Shown piece by piece: positions 22,568 through 23,082 of a stretch of DNA of 23,082 nt. The stretch's first letter is position 1; every line of letters starts with the position of its first letter. Made by a program: the position numbers and the translations under genes. The notes beneath the pieces were generated by a model, which was not told where the DNA came from, did not search any database, and was given only the letters and a program-made list of their open reading frames with translations. The DNA is from Victivallales bacterium. GTDB lineage: Bacteria > Verrucomicrobiota > Lentisphaeria > Victivallales > UBA1829. The stretch spans positions 1 through 23,082 of the forward strand of contig JAEEQO010000016.1 of assembly GCA_016285335.1 (NCBI GenBank), in the 5' to 3' direction.

Positions 22568-23082
22568 ATGGAAACGCGCGTCGGCAGAACCTTGCACCGT
22601 CTCCGGTTTCCGCTTGCCGGATTCCGCGCGCTTCTTCTGCCGACGCTGCTCCTGACCTTCTCCCTTTGCTTCTGCCTTTCCGCCCAGACCGCGAACCTGG
22701 CGCTGCCGCATCCGATCCCGCCGCCCGCCGCGGACGACCCGCCGCCCGCACGGAAACAGACGGTTTCAACCAGGCCCGCGACAACACAATCCTCGCAGCA
22801 GAAACCGGCATCGGCTTCGACAACGAAAACGTCCACTTCGACGTCAAAGACGTCCACCTCGACCGCAAAGACGGCCACAGCGTCGTCCGCTCAGCCGAAA
22901 ACGAATACGGCAACCGCCTCCGCGGGAGCGATATCCGCTTCTTCGACGGTTGCCGCAAAGACCGCCCCGAATTCCGGCGGTTCGAAGATACTGTTGGACG
23001 CCTCCGGCAACATCATCCCGATGAACGGTTTGTTCGTCGGCGGCCCCATCCTGCTGCCCGCGTCGTACACGGCCAAGCCGAA
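22568..23082 (+). CDS. secreted protein with Pro-rich and Thr/Ser/Lys-rich linker, 3' end cut by window edge
   Basis: The frame runs from ATG 22568 to the window end (171 codons) with no stop. A basic start (METRVGRTLHRLRFP) and a hydrophobic segment near residues 21-40 (RALLLPTLLLTFSLCFCLS then AQT) form a signal peptide or anchor. Next come a proline-rich stretch (LPHPIPPPAADDPPPA) and a long low-complexity Thr/Ser/Lys/Ala linker with a 21-bp repeat. Folded-looking sequence begins near the edge (KILLDASGNIIPMNGLFVGG). This plan fits an envelope-spanning or surface protein with its functional domain further right. The role cannot be judged. GAGG lies directly before the ATG, three bases after the tsaB stop. 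Confidence 0.7.
   Translation, partial: METRVGRTLHRLRFPLAGFRALLLPTLLLTFSLCFCLSAQTANLALPHPIPPPAADDPPPARKQTVSTRPATTQSSQQKPASASTTKTSTSTSKTSTSTAKTATASSAQPKTNTATASAGAISASSTVAAKTAPNSGGSKILLDASGNIIPMNGLFVGGPILLPASYTAKP
22826..22888 (+). repeat. 21-bp (seven-codon) tandem repeat in the linker
   Basis: Three consecutive units encode KTSTSTS, KTSTSTA and KTATASS. The first two are close at the DNA level and the third is more diverged. Such repeats can change copy number by slippage without shifting the frame. Confidence 0.7.

Noticed and set aside
22668..23000. Alternative frame (+2) of the right-edge gene, open and rich in codons ending in C
   Set aside because: It looks protein-like (for example DVKDVHLDRKDGHSVV) and raised the idea of a frameshift. 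However, shifting ACG/TCG-rich Thr/Ser codons naturally gives such codons. The main frame has the signal peptide and a good folded start near the edge, while the other frame decays to Arg-rich sequence.

Overview
The window is GC-rich, densely coded bacterial DNA with core metabolism, envelope genes and anaerobic metabolism. No phage, insertion sequence, CRISPR array or plasmid gene was seen. Three things suggest a strictly anaerobic Gram-negative of the PVC group, possibly Lentisphaerota (Victivallis-like): a putative monomeric [FeFe]-hydrogenase, many small secreted or lipoproteins, and a secreted coiled-coil protein with a short beta domain of a type I associate with Planctomycetes, Verrucomicrobia and Lentisphaerae (fLPreFQqmFGYDP-like motif). 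The phylum is inference; no rRNA lies in the window.

Bases 1-5620 hold a minus-strand operon reading from a clear promoter (TTGACT-16 bp-TATATT). In transcription order it encodes GlgC, an HD-domain phosphohydrolase, a TauE/SafE-type permease, a YihY-type membrane protein with a winged-helix tail, and a secreted protein that runs off the left edge. Gaps are 24-27 bp or a one-base stop/start overlap.

Bases 5620-6324 hold no convincing protein gene. A strong divergent promoter drives a probable structured RNA of about 200 nt whose ends form a 20-bp stem (6S RNA is the best candidate). Two further hairpins follow, then a promoter for the hydrogenase genes. Bases 6325-8549 encode a thioredoxin-fold [2Fe-2S]-type protein, the hydrogenase and a secreted thioredoxin-like protein lacking CXXC.

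Bases 8650-14064 look like one rightward unit: promoter, structured leader, lipoprotein, secreted coiled-coil protein, and a 1235-residue hybrid sensor kinase with PAS and GAF-like modules and a receiver. A tRNA-Ser(CGA) follows on the minus strand.

Bases 14635-19083 encode citrate synthase, a YcfL-like lipoprotein, HisI, and one continuous reading frame joining MurB to D-Ala-D-Ala ligase. The 117 bp after it contains five inverted repeats in a row, ending at the Shine-Dalgarno of a 60-residue membrane protein. Bases 19440-23082 encode a YgjP-type metallopeptidase, then, from a new promoter, a tightly packed set: nitroreductase, an unrecognised 353-residue protein, TsaB, and a Thr/Ser-rich secreted protein cut by the right edge.

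Several promoters share a pattern: TTGANN, a 16-bp spacer, then TATATT, TATAGT or TATTTT, often with GG before the -10.
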